In this document: positions 35,986 through 45,246 of the stretch, in pieces
How positions within the stretch are numbered: the first letter of the stretch is position 1
Layout of the letters: the number at the start of each line of letters is the position of its first letter
Assembly (NCBI GenBank): GCA_900542015.1
Contig: UQLY01000009.1
Span: 1 to 64,000, forward strand
DNA length: 64,000 nucleotides
Direction of reading: 5' to 3'
Source of the DNA: an uncultured Lachnospiraceae bacterium
GTDB lineage: Bacteria > Bacillota > Clostridia > Lachnospirales > Lachnospiraceae
Program-made: the position numbers and the translations under genes
The notes under the pieces: generated by a model
What the model was told of the DNA's origin: nothing
Database searches by the model: none
The model's input: the letters and a program-made list of their open reading frames with translations, nothing else

Positions 35986-36828
35986 TTAACCTTTTACACT
36001 GCCAAGTGCAACACCGGCAATAATATATTTGGATAAAATCAAATATACAACAATCAGAGGAAGTACCGTCAGGGAAAGTCCCAGATAAACCGAGCCGTAC
36101 TCCGTCTTATAAATATCACCTCTTAAAAGCGATACCATAATGGGCATCGTATATTTTTTCTGATCCGTCAAAAGAACCAGCGGCGTAAACAGATTATTCC
36201 AACTGGATACAAAAGTAAAAATTGCCTGTGTCGCGATCGCCGGTTTCATAATTGGCAGAGCAATGGAATTAAATATCCTGAACTCGCCCGCTCCATCAAT
36301 TCGCGCCGACTGGATGATCTCCATGGAAAGAGCCGGATACATATATTGTCTCATAAAAAATACCATAGAGGGTGCCGCTATAGACGGCAAAATCAACATT
36401 GATAGATTATTTGTCATACCAATTTTATATACCATCTGATAAAAACCAATCATTGTTACCTGCGCGGGAATCATCATGACCGCCATAATAAAACTAAAAA
36501 ACGGCTTTTTCAATTTCCAGTCATATACAACCAGCGCATAAGCTGTCAGTGTAGAAAAGTAAACAGCCAACGCCGTAGAGCCCACGGAAATAATAACGGA
36601 GTTTGCAAATCCTACTGCAGGATTAAAGCTTTTACCCAACAAAATTTTTAAGTTATTCATCAGATAACCAGAAGGCAAAAACGAAATTGCATGCTGCTGA
36701 ATCTCCGCCGTGGATCGGGTGGCATTCATAAACATGATCCAAAAAGGAAAGATACTTAAAAGTGCCAGAAAAATGCAAACAATATAAATGACGATTTTCA
36801 TAATCGTATTGTTTTTATTTTTTAACAT
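35986..36828 (-). CDS. Carbohydrate ABC transporter permease, MalG type (CUT1)
   Basis: 280 aa, six membrane segments. The EAA loop that docks on the ATPase is QSARIDGAGEFRIFNSIALP then MKPAIATQAI. Its ATG overlaps the stop of the MalF-type gene. With that permease it makes the channel for an oligosaccharide. No ATPase gene is present in this cluster; see 60775-61887. Confidence 0.9.
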   Translation of the reverse strand: MLKNKNNTIMKIVIYIVCIFLALLSIFPFWIMFMNATRSTAEIQQHAISFLPSGYLMNNLKILLGKSFNPAVGFANSVIISVGSTALAVYFSTLTAYALVVYDWKLKKPFFSFIMAVMMIPAQVTMIGFYQMVYKIGMTNNLSMLILPSIAAPSMVFFMRQYMYPALSMEIIQSARIDGAGEFRIFNSIALPIMKPAIATQAIFTFVSSWNNLFTPLVLLTDQKKYTMPIMVSLLRGDIYKTEYGSVYLGLSLTVLPLIVVYLILSKYIIAGVALGSVKG

Positions 36829-37856
36829 TACGCATCCCCCTTCCTGTTTTTCGCTTCTTTTGCCAACGCCTTTTGTTTTGCCCTGTAAGACCTCCGCTGC
36901 TGCCGGATTGCCCTTTCCAACTTTTCTTCATCCTTGTCTCTCAAAAACCAGAACATAACAGAAGATAAAACTACAATAATCACAAACATAATCATACTTG
37001 CCGCAGCCGCCCTGTTATACATGTAACTGCCGCTGAATGCCTGATTATAAATAAATACGCTGGTAGTTGTCGTTGCATTGTCCGGTCCTCCAAGCATAAA
37101 CAATTTAGGAATATCAAACATATTTAATCCGCCGATCAGACTGGTTACAAGTGTAAACAACAGAATAGTTTTGATATTCGGAATCGTCACATACCAGAAT
37201 GTCTGCCAGCGATTCGCACCGTCTACTTCAGCCGCTTCAAAAATTTCCGGGCTGATACCTAAAATACCGGAAGTCAGTACGACCATGGTATAGCCATACC
37301 ACATCCAAAATTGAATAAAAATCACAATTGCTCTTGCTACGTTTTTGCTGATCAAAAACTGTATGGGTTTATCCGATATTCCCAAAGACATGACCAGATC
37401 GTTCATGGGGCTCATCGGATACTCAAATAATGATTTGAATAAAATAGCTACCGTTGCAGCCGTAATAATGTTGGGCATATAAAACAATACTTTGAAAATT
37501 CCCTGTCCCTTTACTTTTGATCTTTTATCCGTAAACCATGCCGCAAGCAAAAGCGCAAGAGAAATCTGCGGAATAAAATTCAAAATCCACATAATTATCG
37601 TATTCTTAAACGCCGTCTGGAACGACGCATTTGTCAATATCAATTTAAAATTTCTGAAAGGATCATCTGCCAGAAAATGAATATCCGTCATTCCCAATCC
37701 CTTTAAATCGGTAAATCCGATTACCGCCGTATATACAATCGGATATAAGGAAAAAATCAAAAACGCAACGATAAATGGAAGACTGAAGATATAGCCCCAT
37801 TTCGCATAGCCATGCCCCAATTTTTTTCTTTTCAAATTACCCACCTCCAATTCCAT
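36828..37856 (-). CDS. Carbohydrate ABC transporter permease, MalF type (CUT1)
   Basis: 342 aa, six membrane segments between about 22 and 310, and a long basic C-terminal tail (RQQRRSYRAKQKALAKEAKN). The EAA loop is FEAAEVDGANRWQTFWYVTI then PNIK. It follows the binding-protein gene after a terminator-like hairpin and is coupled to the MalG-type gene. Confidence 0.9.
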   Translation of the reverse strand: MELEVGNLKRKKLGHGYAKWGYIFSLPFIVAFLIFSLYPIVYTAVIGFTDLKGLGMTDIHFLADDPFRNFKLILTNASFQTAFKNTIIMWILNFIPQISLALLLAAWFTDKRSKVKGQGIFKVLFYMPNIITAATVAILFKSLFEYPMSPMNDLVMSLGISDKPIQFLISKNVARAIVIFIQFWMWYGYTMVVLTSGILGISPEIFEAAEVDGANRWQTFWYVTIPNIKTILLFTLVTSLIGGLNMFDIPKLFMLGGPDNATTTTSVFIYNQAFSGSYMYNRAAAASMIMFVIIVVLSSVMFWFLRDKDEEKLERAIRQQRRSYRAKQKALAKEAKNRKGDA

Positions 37857-37873
37857 TAGTTTTACTTCTTCTT

Positions 37874-37913
37874 AAAAAACAGGGCGGACAAAAGACTCAT
37901 CCGCCCCGCTTTT
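37874..37913 (-). terminator. Hairpin between binding-protein and permease genes
   Basis: Minus strand GCGGGGCGGA, loop, TCCGCCCTG, then six T. A partial terminator here would give excess binding protein over permease. Confidence 0.7.
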
Positions 37914-37958
37914 AAATCATAATCCTCTTATTTGACCCTGATTTTATCCGAAATAAAA

Positions 37959-39380
37959 TTACTCTACGATTATATCCAGGTTGTCGGCAACCTGTTGTTT
38001 AAAGTCCGCGATTGCCTGCTCACGTGTTTTTTCACCCGCTGTATATTGGCGAACCTGATCTCTCCAGTAAGTATTGATCGTCTCATCATACTGGGTTAAG
38101 TTCTTACCGTTTGCATAAGCATTCGCAGGTACAAATACGTCAAACATATTCTGCCCGCCAAGGAAATCTACAGATCCGTCAGACATAGACATTACAGTAC
38201 CGGAACCAACACAGTCTTTTGTGCCGCCTGCGCCATACAGATTACCGTTAGCCCAGCCATACTGTAAGCCATCTTCTGTACAGTTCAGTGTAATCCAGTC
38301 AATGATTTCTCCTACAGCTTCCGCTTTATCGGTATCTTTATTAGCAAGAACCCAGGTGCCGCCCCAGAAGAAACCGATAGGAGATTCGCAAATAGCCCAA
38401 TCGCCATATGTACCTTCACCTACTGATTCACCGCCGCAGTTAGGCGCTAAGGTATAGTTGATCAACCAAGCCGGTCCAAAGAAACCAAGTACTTCTTTAT
38501 CTCCTTCTCCCTTCATATCTGCAAACCACGCATCCTGCCAGTCCTGCGTATCATTGTGATAGCCATTGTCTTTCAACTGTTTCGATAAATCAAGAAAAGC
38601 TTCACGTTTAGGATCAATGTTTAATTTTCCATCTACGATCCAGCCTGTGTCAGAGCTGTTTTCTACTGCATGCCAAAGGTCGCCGTCACCGGAAATAATA
38701 CCATATCCTTTTGCTTTCAATTCTTCAGCCGCTACGAAAAACTGATCCCAGTTTCCGCTTCCGCCGCCGATTTTTTCTTTGATCACTTCAGGATCGTCTG
38801 TTCCCCATACATCCTGAGCAATGGAACGACGATAAATAAATGCACCGCCTGTAGCCTGATATCCTAACCCTACTACTTTCCCGTCAGGGTTTGTTCCGAT
38901 ATCAATTGTGTATTGTGCAATGTCGGCAGCTTCAATTTCCGCATCAATATCAATGCCCAGATCTTCATATGCTGCTGCGTATTGAGACGCGTCGCCCTGT
39001 GTATATTTCAGAACAAACGCCGCCTCCGCACAATAAATGTCAGGGGCATCCGCACCGCCTGCTGCCAGTGCCTGATCAAGTGCGGGCTGATATGCGCCGT
39101 CTGTCGTTGCAATAACGGTACTGTTGACCTCATACCCAAAATCCGGATGTGTTTCCAAAAACTTGTCAACCATGGTCGGAACCTCATCCGTAAATGCCCA
39201 CAAATTGATTACATTATCATCGCCTGCTGCAGGTGTTTCTGCTTTTTCCTCTTCCGCCGCAGGCGTTTCTGTTGTACTTCCACTATCACCGGGCGTATCC
39301 GCTGTATCATTACCGCCACATCCTACAAGCAGGGAAGAAATCATGCACGCACAAAGCACACTTGCTATTAACTTTTTCAT
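37959..39380 (-). CDS. Oligosaccharide ABC transporter substrate-binding lipoprotein (CUT1)
   Basis: 473 aa from the ATG at 39380 (GGAGG 11 bases upstream); the frame opens at 39458. Signal KKLIASVLCACMISSLLVG precedes the lipobox Cys, then a Thr/Ala/Glu linker, then an SBP_bac_1 domain (INLWAFTDEVPTMVDKFLET, GFFGPAWLINYTL, GFFWGGTWVLANKDTDKA). The length fits cellobiose- or xylo-oligosaccharide-type binders. Its promoter region (39459-39614) is shared with the divergent YesL gene. Confidence 0.88.
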   Translation of the reverse strand: MKKLIASVLCACMISSLLVGCGGNDTADTPGDSGSTTETPAAEEEKAETPAAGDDNVINLWAFTDEVPTMVDKFLETHPDFGYEVNSTVIATTDGAYQPALDQALAAGGADAPDIYCAEAAFVLKYTQGDASQYAAAYEDLGIDIDAEIEAADIAQYTIDIGTNPDGKVVGLGYQATGGAFIYRRSIAQDVWGTDDPEVIKEKIGGGSGNWDQFFVAAEELKAKGYGIISGDGDLWHAVENSSDTGWIVDGKLNIDPKREAFLDLSKQLKDNGYHNDTQDWQDAWFADMKGEGDKEVLGFFGPAWLINYTLAPNCGGESVGEGTYGDWAICESPIGFFWGGTWVLANKDTDKAEAVGEIIDWITLNCTEDGLQYGWANGNLYGAGGTKDCVGSGTVMSMSDGSVDFLGGQNMFDVFVPANAYANGKNLTQYDETINTYWRDQVRQYTAGEKTREQAIADFKQQVADNLDIIVE

Positions 39381-39614
39381 TCTAATCTTTTCCTCCTTTA
39401 CATTAGAAAAATTCTGTTCTGCTATCTCCAAAAACACGGCCACGTTTTCCAGTAACATAATTTTATTATACAGTTTTTGCCTTTCAATTCTTTACATTTC
39501 TTGCTTATATTTCAACAATTCTTGCTTTTTTGACCATTTATGCTAACATTTTTGTATCAAAGTGCTATACTGTATCTATATTGATGTTGCTTATTGTAAT
39601 AGGAGGAATTTTCT

Positions 39615-40265
39615 ATGAATCACTTTTTTCAACCGGATAATCCGATTATGCGCTTTCTTTCCAAATTTTGTGATCTGATGTTTTTGAATTGTCTTTTCTT
39701 GCTTTCCTGTATTCCGATTGTAACCACGGGCGCCGCAATTTCGGCTTTATATTATATGGTTTTCAAGATGCACAAAGATGAAGAACCGTCCATAGCCAAG
39801 GGTTATTTTAAAGCGTTCAGGGATAACTTTAAGCAGGCGACTTTGATCTGGATGCCTCTGCTGTTTCTTTTCTTCTTTTTTGGAACAGACCTGTATATCA
39901 TTTACAAGGTGATTGATCCTGTCTATAACTGGCTTCAGGTTCCCGTCTGGATTATTATTTTTATATTGCTGTCTGTTCTGATCTACGCCTTCCCCCTGCT
40001 TTCTTCTTTTGAATGCTCCATAAAGCAATTATTGAAAAACGCCGTATTACTCAGTCTCAGCAATATTCCGACTACGATTTTTATTGTCAGCTTACAGCTT
40101 CTGATTGTATATTTTTGTATGATCTCCGGTGAATTACTCGTTGTTATCGGATCTCTTGGTCTGTTTTTTGGTTTTGCCGGCATGACATACTTTTATGCGC
40201 TGTTTCTCGGGCGCATTTTTGCAAAGTGTATGGAAAACAGTAAAAATAATAAGGCTGCCGACTAA
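39615..40265 (+). CDS. YesL family membrane protein (DUF624)
   Basis: 216 aa, five to six hydrophobic segments. The start MNHFFQPDNPIMRFLSKFCD and the motif ALYYMVFKMHKDEEPSIAKG match YesL/DUF624 proteins, which usually accompany CUT1 oligosaccharide importers; their role is not known. AATAGGAGG lies eight bases before the ATG. It converges on the next gene with a four-base overlap of stop codons (40262-40265). A related protein is at the right edge of the window. Confidence 0.85.
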   Translation: MNHFFQPDNPIMRFLSKFCDLMFLNCLFLLSCIPIVTTGAAISALYYMVFKMHKDEEPSIAKGYFKAFRDNFKQATLIWMPLLFLFFFFGTDLYIIYKVIDPVYNWLQVPVWIIIFILLSVLIYAFPLLSSFECSIKQLLKNAVLLSLSNIPTTIFIVSLQLLIVYFCMISGELLVVIGSLGLFFGFAGMTYFYALFLGRIFAKCMENSKNNKAAD

Positions 40266-40966
40266 TTTGTCAGCAGCCATTCTATAAAGTCTATGGAAGT
40301 ATCAACGCGTTTTGAAAAAGCGGAAATTACCACAATCGGCTTTTCGTCTTTATAAAATTTTCTCATTATCTCCGTCTGATCCACATAAATTCCCACAGGA
40401 ATTTGATTTCCGTTTTGATCTGTTGCATAATACAATTTTCCGCTAAGAGACTCATATAATTGTGAAGGAAGCGCTTGTTGGAGGTTCAGATAGCACCCTG
40501 CCTTTTCATATTCGTCAATAACCCATGCCGTAGTAATGGTCAAATCCACATTTCCGTTAGTCAATAATGCCTGATATTTCTGTATGCTTGCAGCACTTGT
40601 TTCATTCGTTGCTTCTGCTCCCGATTCGGGATGATACAGATTTGTTTCCATCCGAACCGGCATTTTCCGAGTATCAATCCCCCTGTCCCTCGCATATCGC
40701 TCCCCAAAGTCAGCATCCTCCGGGCTATCCATATGTGCATTCATCATAGCAACATAAAGGGTCAGTTCTCTGGTTTCCTGCTGATAGGATATGATCACAG
40801 AAATCGCAACCAGCAACAGGATTGTCGGCACAATGACCTTCCATTTATGATAATCCCAAAAATATCCTATTCTTTGACGAAATGTCTTTTTTAACCGTGT
40901 ATCTTTTTCCACTTCCTGCCGTTCTTTCAGCGGCTTCTCATTCAAACCTTCCATTGTTATCCGCAT
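40262..40966 (-). CDS. Membrane-anchored extracytoplasmic protein of unknown function
   Basis: 234 aa. Charged cytosolic N-terminus (1-42), one membrane helix (about 43-60, VIVPTILLLVAISVIISY), then an external domain of about 170 residues. Segments such as ELTLYVAMMNAHMDSPEDA, NVDLTITTAWVIDEYEKAG and CYLNLQQALP recall the fold of small substrate-binding proteins, but I cannot assign a family. GAGGG precedes the ATG. Convergent with yesL, in the CUT1 importer neighbourhood. Confidence 0.6.
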   Translation of the reverse strand: MRITMEGLNEKPLKERQEVEKDTRLKKTFRQRIGYFWDYHKWKVIVPTILLLVAISVIISYQQETRELTLYVAMMNAHMDSPEDADFGERYARDRGIDTRKMPVRMETNLYHPESGAEATNETSAASIQKYQALLTNGNVDLTITTAWVIDEYEKAGCYLNLQQALPSQLYESLSGKLYYATDQNGNQIPVGIYVDQTEIMRKFYKDEKPIVVISAFSKRVDTSIDFIEWLLTN

Positions 40967-41058
40967 AGCTTTACCCTCGTCATATCTTTCAATATGAATT
41001 TATGATAGCACACGCTTATTTTTATGACTACACGCTTATTGCGGAAATAATGACTTCC

Positions 41059-42480
41059 TTATTTTGTCGTATCTACCACCATCTTAAATAACGCTCTTTC
41101 TTCCAACAGTTCCTTCACGCTCTGGTCCGTGGTATTTTCCACATTGAGATACCCCTTCAATTCATCCATATATTCATAGTAATCGCAGGCGTAAAGGTAG
41201 ACCGTAGAAATATCATGCCCCGCGATCGCCAGCTCATATACGTTTTCGCTTCCCGAGCGGATCACTTTTCCGTTTCGGTCCAGCGCTACGGCAATGATGG
41301 GATGGTCCGCCGGCTCAATGGGATTTAGGGTCATCTCCACCGAAGAAATCTCAATGCTTTCCATTCCGATGCCCGCTTCGTTTACTTCATGGATCGTAAT
41401 GACTCTCGCCTCATCATCCTTTTGCGCGACAGTCAGATCATACTCCCAGCTTCCTTCCTGAAACCAGTGCTTATATACGTTCGGAAACTTTTTCCACTCA
41501 TCCGGCAGGCTGTCCATATAGTCCGCCCATTCTTCATCGCTCATCTGCTCGAGTTCCTCGCCGCTTTTCATTCCTTCGGGCTTTGTCGGCTCTGCAAGAT
41601 AGCCTGCTACATTGGTAATATTCAGCTTCATTTCAAAGCTGTCGGGGACCGCAATCCTTTCAAAATACTGGTCCCAGTTTTCCGTATCCACCGTGGGCAG
41701 TTCCCTGTTTTCAGCCTCCGCCTCCGCTACGGCGCGGTCATATTTGCTGCTGTCAACATCGATATCGGAATAATCGATTCTCATAATGCCGATAAAAGTA
41801 TTGGCGTCTTCAAATGTTCCTTCCACATCTCTCCAGGCTTCCAGCGTATCCTGACGGAAAGAGTAACTTTCCTCGGTCTCTACGCGCAATCTGTATGTGC
41901 CGTCGGCATCGGAAGCCATCTGCGGAAACTCCTGCTCGTTCTCAATACATACGCCCACAAACAGCGCCTGATTGGAAACATAGGACTCCGTCAGGGTTAT
42001 GGTCACGCCTTTCTGGGTTTTGCGGTATTCCGACTGCGCGCTCTGCGTCTCTTCGCCTTCCCCGCCTTCCGATTCGCTTTGCAGCCCTTCGCCCGCTTCT
42101 GCTCCGTTATAGAGCGTGGTCGTCTGTTCCTCGGGAATCTGTCCGAAAGGCGCTATGGATTGAAGTCTTTCAAACAGACTGCCCACCAGCGGGATTTTTT
42201 CCGCCAATGCGGGATTAACGGCGCAGCAGGTAAACGCAACCAGGAAAGCCGCCGCAACCGTTCCTATTCCGGCAAATACTTTTCTCCAGGGTCCTTTTTT
42301 CCGTCTCCGCGCGGACCCGGCGCCTTTTTTCCCGCCGTCTCTTTCTTTGCCGTCTTTTATCTTCGCCCGCTGTCTGACCTGTTCATAAGCCGCTTCTATT
42401 TTCTCATCCATGAACCGGCTGTTTTCTAAATCTTTTCCTAAAATATCTCTTAATTCCTGTTCGGAAATCGTTTGTCTCAT
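41059..42480 (-). CDS. DUF4179 anti-sigma factor
   Basis: 473 aa. Cytosolic basic N-terminus with QELRDILGKDLENSRFMDEK, a membrane helix at about 68-88 (VFAGIGTVAAAFLVAFTCC), then the DUF4179 extracellular domain (NPALAEKIPLVGSLFERLQS, VTITLTESYVSNQALFVGVC). Such proteins usually hold an ECF sigma factor at the membrane until an envelope signal comes. The sigma gene lies 12 bp upstream in the same operon. Confidence 0.85.
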   Translation of the reverse strand: MRQTISEQELRDILGKDLENSRFMDEKIEAAYEQVRQRAKIKDGKERDGGKKGAGSARRRKKGPWRKVFAGIGTVAAAFLVAFTCCAVNPALAEKIPLVGSLFERLQSIAPFGQIPEEQTTTLYNGAEAGEGLQSESEGGEGEETQSAQSEYRKTQKGVTITLTESYVSNQALFVGVCIENEQEFPQMASDADGTYRLRVETEESYSFRQDTLEAWRDVEGTFEDANTFIGIMRIDYSDIDVDSSKYDRAVAEAEAENRELPTVDTENWDQYFERIAVPDSFEMKLNITNVAGYLAEPTKPEGMKSGEELEQMSDEEWADYMDSLPDEWKKFPNVYKHWFQEGSWEYDLTVAQKDDEARVITIHEVNEAGIGMESIEISSVEMTLNPIEPADHPIIAVALDRNGKVIRSGSENVYELAIAGHDISTVYLYACDYYEYMDELKGYLNVENTTDQSVKELLEERALFKMVVDTTK

Positions 42481-42492
42481 GCTTTCTTCCTC

Positions 42493-42990
42493 CTAACATG
42501 TCTGCAATTGCGCGCACAGCTGCTCTTTTCCCCGGCGCAGCCTGCTTTTTACGGTATTTTCCTTCATATCAAGAAGCTCCGCGATTTCTCTGGTCGTAAA
42601 CTGTTCTCCGAAATACAGTTGGAAAATCAGTCTGCTCCCCTCTGGCAGACCCCTTAACAGTTCCCGAAACTCCACGTCCGTATGACCATCCTCCGTAGTC
42701 ATGCGTTCCCCGATTTCATCCATACCGATATTCTTTTGATTGTGCTTGTAGATGCTGTTGCAGTTATTGATTAAAATACGCACCAGCCACGTCTTAAAAT
42801 ATTCCGGCTTTCTCAACCCGTCCATATGCTCAAAGGCATCCAAAATCGTCTCCTGAATAGCGTCGGCTGCATCCTCTTCATTTCCCAGATAGCCATAGGC
42901 AACTCTTTTGAGGGTCATTTTGTGCTCTTCCATCAGCGTTATGAACGCCTCGGCATCGCCTCTCTGTGCTTTTTTTACCAACAAATTCAT
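42493..42990 (-). CDS. ECF-type RNA polymerase sigma factor
   Basis: 165 aa. Sigma-70 region 2 is LKRVAYGYLGNEEDAADAIQ then ETILDAFEH, and region 4 is LPEGSRLIFQLYFGEQFTTR then EIAELLDMKENTVKSRLRRG. Only regions 2 and 4 are present, as in ECF factors such as SigV/SigW. Co-encoded with the DUF4179 anti-sigma factor. ECF autoregulation is usual; I see no certain AAC-type promoter upstream. Confidence 0.9.
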   Translation of the reverse strand: MNLLVKKAQRGDAEAFITLMEEHKMTLKRVAYGYLGNEEDAADAIQETILDAFEHMDGLRKPEYFKTWLVRILINNCNSIYKHNQKNIGMDEIGERMTTEDGHTDVEFRELLRGLPEGSRLIFQLYFGEQFTTREIAELLDMKENTVKSRLRRGKEQLCAQLQTC

Positions 42991-43167
42991 TTTATATCCT
43001 CCGTATCGAAATCCGCATCGAATTTCAAAGTTACTGAAGCGCTTCCGTTTACACTTATTAGAGTGCTATTTCATCAATTTCGTTGCAAAAATAAAAAATA
43101 TTTTGCTAGTATCATACTGTTTTTTTCACTAAAATAATAGTAGTTTCCTACGAAGGGAGTTAAAACT

Positions 43168-43800
43168 ATGAAAACAAAAAGAATTATTATGTCGCTTTTC
43201 GGCGTTGTGATCTGTGCCGTCAGCGTCGGTATTTTTAAGCTTGCGGCTCTGGGCGTCGATCCCTTTCAGTCTTTGATGAGCGGTCTTGACAAGCTGATTC
43301 CCATCTCCTTTGGCACGCTTTATGTCATTGTGAATCTGATCCTCCTATTGTTTACCTTGCTGACCGACCGGCATTATATCGGCATTGCCACCTTTATCAA
43401 CCTGTTTTTGCTGGGATATATTACCCAGTTTACCTATGACTTTTTGCGGCAGGTGTTTCCCAATCCTTCCCTGCCTTTCCGCTTTGTATGTCTGATCGTG
43501 GCGATCATCATCATCTGCTTCGGTTCTTCTCTCTATATGACGGCTGACCTGGGCGTCTCCACCTACGATTCCGTCGCTCTTGTATGTACCTATAAGTGGA
43601 AGCTCGGAAAATTTAAATTCATCCGTGTCGGCACGGACCTTGTATGCGTCGCTGCCGGCGCGGTCATTTATCTGCTGGGCGGCGGCACGATTGCAGAGAT
43701 CCCCTCCATTGTCGGGATCGGAACGATCATTACCGCATTTTTCATGGGTCCTTTGATTGATCTATTTAACGAAAAGATCGCAAAGCCGCTGTTAAAATAA
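43168..43800 (+). CDS. YczE/YitT-like integral membrane protein
   Basis: 210 aa, five to six membrane segments. The motif GIFKLAALGVDPFQSLMSGL near the N-terminus and ADLGVSTYDSVALV in the second half reflect the internal repeat of this family (COG2364). Function not established in general. GAAGGGAG precedes the ATG. It is divergent from the sigma-factor operon. Confidence 0.8.
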   Translation: MKTKRIIMSLFGVVICAVSVGIFKLAALGVDPFQSLMSGLDKLIPISFGTLYVIVNLILLLFTLLTDRHYIGIATFINLFLLGYITQFTYDFLRQVFPNPSLPFRFVCLIVAIIIICFGSSLYMTADLGVSTYDSVALVCTYKWKLGKFKFIRVGTDLVCVAAGAVIYLLGGGTIAEIPSIVGIGTIITAFFMGPLIDLFNEKIAKPLLK

Positions 43801-43811
43801 AACGCTAAAAT

Positions 43812-43861
43812 AAAAAAGCAGGATCGGTCTTCCGAATAGGTTCAACCGATCCTGTTTTTTT
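43812..43861. terminator. Bidirectional terminator
   Basis: AAAAAAGCAGGATCGGT, loop, ACCGATCCTGTTTTTTT. It serves the YczE-like gene on the plus strand and can serve fabV on the minus strand. Confidence 0.88.
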
Positions 43862-43883
43862 ACTTTCTGTTTTTATTTCTTAG

Positions 43884-43951
43884 TCCGCCGGGTCGTTGGC
43901 ACGCTTTCGCTTCCACGTCCGCCGGGCTTCCGGCACGCTTACACTTCCACG
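43884..43951. repeat. Two tandem 34-bp units at the 3' end of fabV
   Basis: Units 43884-43917 and 43918-43951 both start TCCGCCGGG and end CTTCCACG, with about 27 of 34 positions equal; a third partial unit (TCCGCCG) follows. The fabV stop lies in the second unit. The duplicated end suggests recent slippage that changed the C-terminus or the 3' untranslated region. Confidence 0.6.
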
Positions 43952-45111
43952 TCCGCCGTATAGTCCACACCGGGGAACCCAAATCCGAACATCCGGAAGA
44001 AATCGTCCCAATAGCCCCGGATATCACAAATACGCTCTACATTTTCCGTAGAGACTTCCTCCCAGATTTTCATAATCGCTTCCTGAACCTCCGGTTTCAT
44101 TTCCCAATCATCCAGGCGTATCCGTCCTTCTTCGTCCACGGGAACCTCGTCGCTAACCAGCTTTTCGTCAAAAAGCCTTACCATCTGTTCGATACAGCCC
44201 TCATGCAGCCCCTGTTCCTTCATGACACGGTACATTGCGGACAGATAGAGCGGTACTGCGGGAATCGCCGAGCTTGACTGGGTTACTACCGCCTTATTGA
44301 CCGAAACGTACGCCTTTATATCGGCATACTTTTCATTGATCTTATTTGCCGTATCCAGCACATGTTTTTTTGCCTGACCGATCGTACCGCTGTAATAAAT
44401 GGGATAAGTCAGCTTCGGTCCGATATAAGAATATGCCACCGTCAGCGCGCCCTGCTCCAACACGTCCGCTTCCTTTAATGCGTCAATCCACAGCTCCCAA
44501 TCTTCTCCGCCCATAACCTTTATGGTCCCGGCAATTTCTTCCTCCGTCGCCGGTTCCAGGGTAGCGGTCACAATCTCATTGTTATTCAGATTCAGGGACT
44601 TGGTTGTAAACGGTTCCCCTACGGTTTTCAAAGCTGAGACATAGGTTATTCCGTCGGGCGCCGTTCTGCGCGGCGAAGCGAGGGAATAAATGACCATATC
44701 CACCTTTCCCAAATCCTTTTTGATGATATCGATAACTTTCTGCTTGATCTCGGCACAAAAAGCGTCTCCGTTGACGGATTTTGCATACAATCCGCTTTCC
44801 TTTGCCATGCGATCGAATGCAAGCGTATTGTAATATCCTGCCGTCGCCGTTCTCCTGCCTGCTGCCGGACGTTCAAACATAACGCCAATCGTTGCCGCCT
44901 TGCAGGTAAACGCCGCCGCAATCCGGCTCGCCAGACCATATCCGGTAGACGCGCCGATGATCAGCACTTTTTTAAACCCTCTGCTGCGGCTGCATTGATA
45001 GCTCTCTCCTTTTTCCCGGGCATACCGCACCTGTTCCTCCACATTGCGGTAACATCCTGTGGGATGCGCCGTCGTACAGATAAACCCCTTTGATTTTGGT
45101 TCTACTACCAT
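43939..45111 (-). CDS. fabV: Enoyl-ACP/enoyl-CoA reductase FabV (Ter type)
   Basis: 390 aa from the ATG at 45111 (GGGAGG eight bases upstream); the frame opens at 45189. Family marks: ICTTAHPTGCYRNVEEQV, dinucleotide-binding VLIIGASTGYGLASRIAAAF, GVMFERPAAGRRTATAG, VDMVIYSLASPRR, and the Tyr-X8-Lys active site in TYPIYYSGTIGQAKKH. Uses NAD(P)H to reduce trans-2-enoyl thioesters, in fatty-acid synthesis or butyrate-type fermentation. FabV enzymes are known for low sensitivity to triclosan. It stands alone here, without other fatty-acid genes. Confidence 0.95.
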   Translation of the reverse strand: MVVEPKSKGFICTTAHPTGCYRNVEEQVRYAREKGESYQCSRSRGFKKVLIIGASTGYGLASRIAAAFTCKAATIGVMFERPAAGRRTATAGYYNTLAFDRMAKESGLYAKSVNGDAFCAEIKQKVIDIIKKDLGKVDMVIYSLASPRRTAPDGITYVSALKTVGEPFTTKSLNLNNNEIVTATLEPATEEEIAGTIKVMGGEDWELWIDALKEADVLEQGALTVAYSYIGPKLTYPIYYSGTIGQAKKHVLDTANKINEKYADIKAYVSVNKAVVTQSSSAIPAVPLYLSAMYRVMKEQGLHEGCIEQMVRLFDEKLVSDEVPVDEEGRIRLDDWEMKPEVQEAIMKIWEEVSTENVERICDIRGYWDDFFRMFGFGFPGVDYTADVEV

Positions 45112-45246
45112 GTCCGTTCCTCCCTGATGCGCCTGACAACCTTTCCGGTATTCAGACGGTCTCAGTCCGGACACGGAAAACAGGCGCAAAACGTATTTTC
45201 AGTACATTATAGCACATGGCTCCCGCTTTCGCCAGTAGTTTGAATA

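Noticed and set aside
41389..42429. 346-aa plus-strand frame
   Set aside because: It is the antisense of the DUF4179 anti-sigma gene, which has clear domains, a good start and an upstream sigma factor. The frame has no family features.
43030..43060. CcpA (cre) site in GAAGCGCTTC before the sigma-factor gene
   Set aside because: The core resembles cre but the spacing and outer bases do not fit the consensus well enough to call it.
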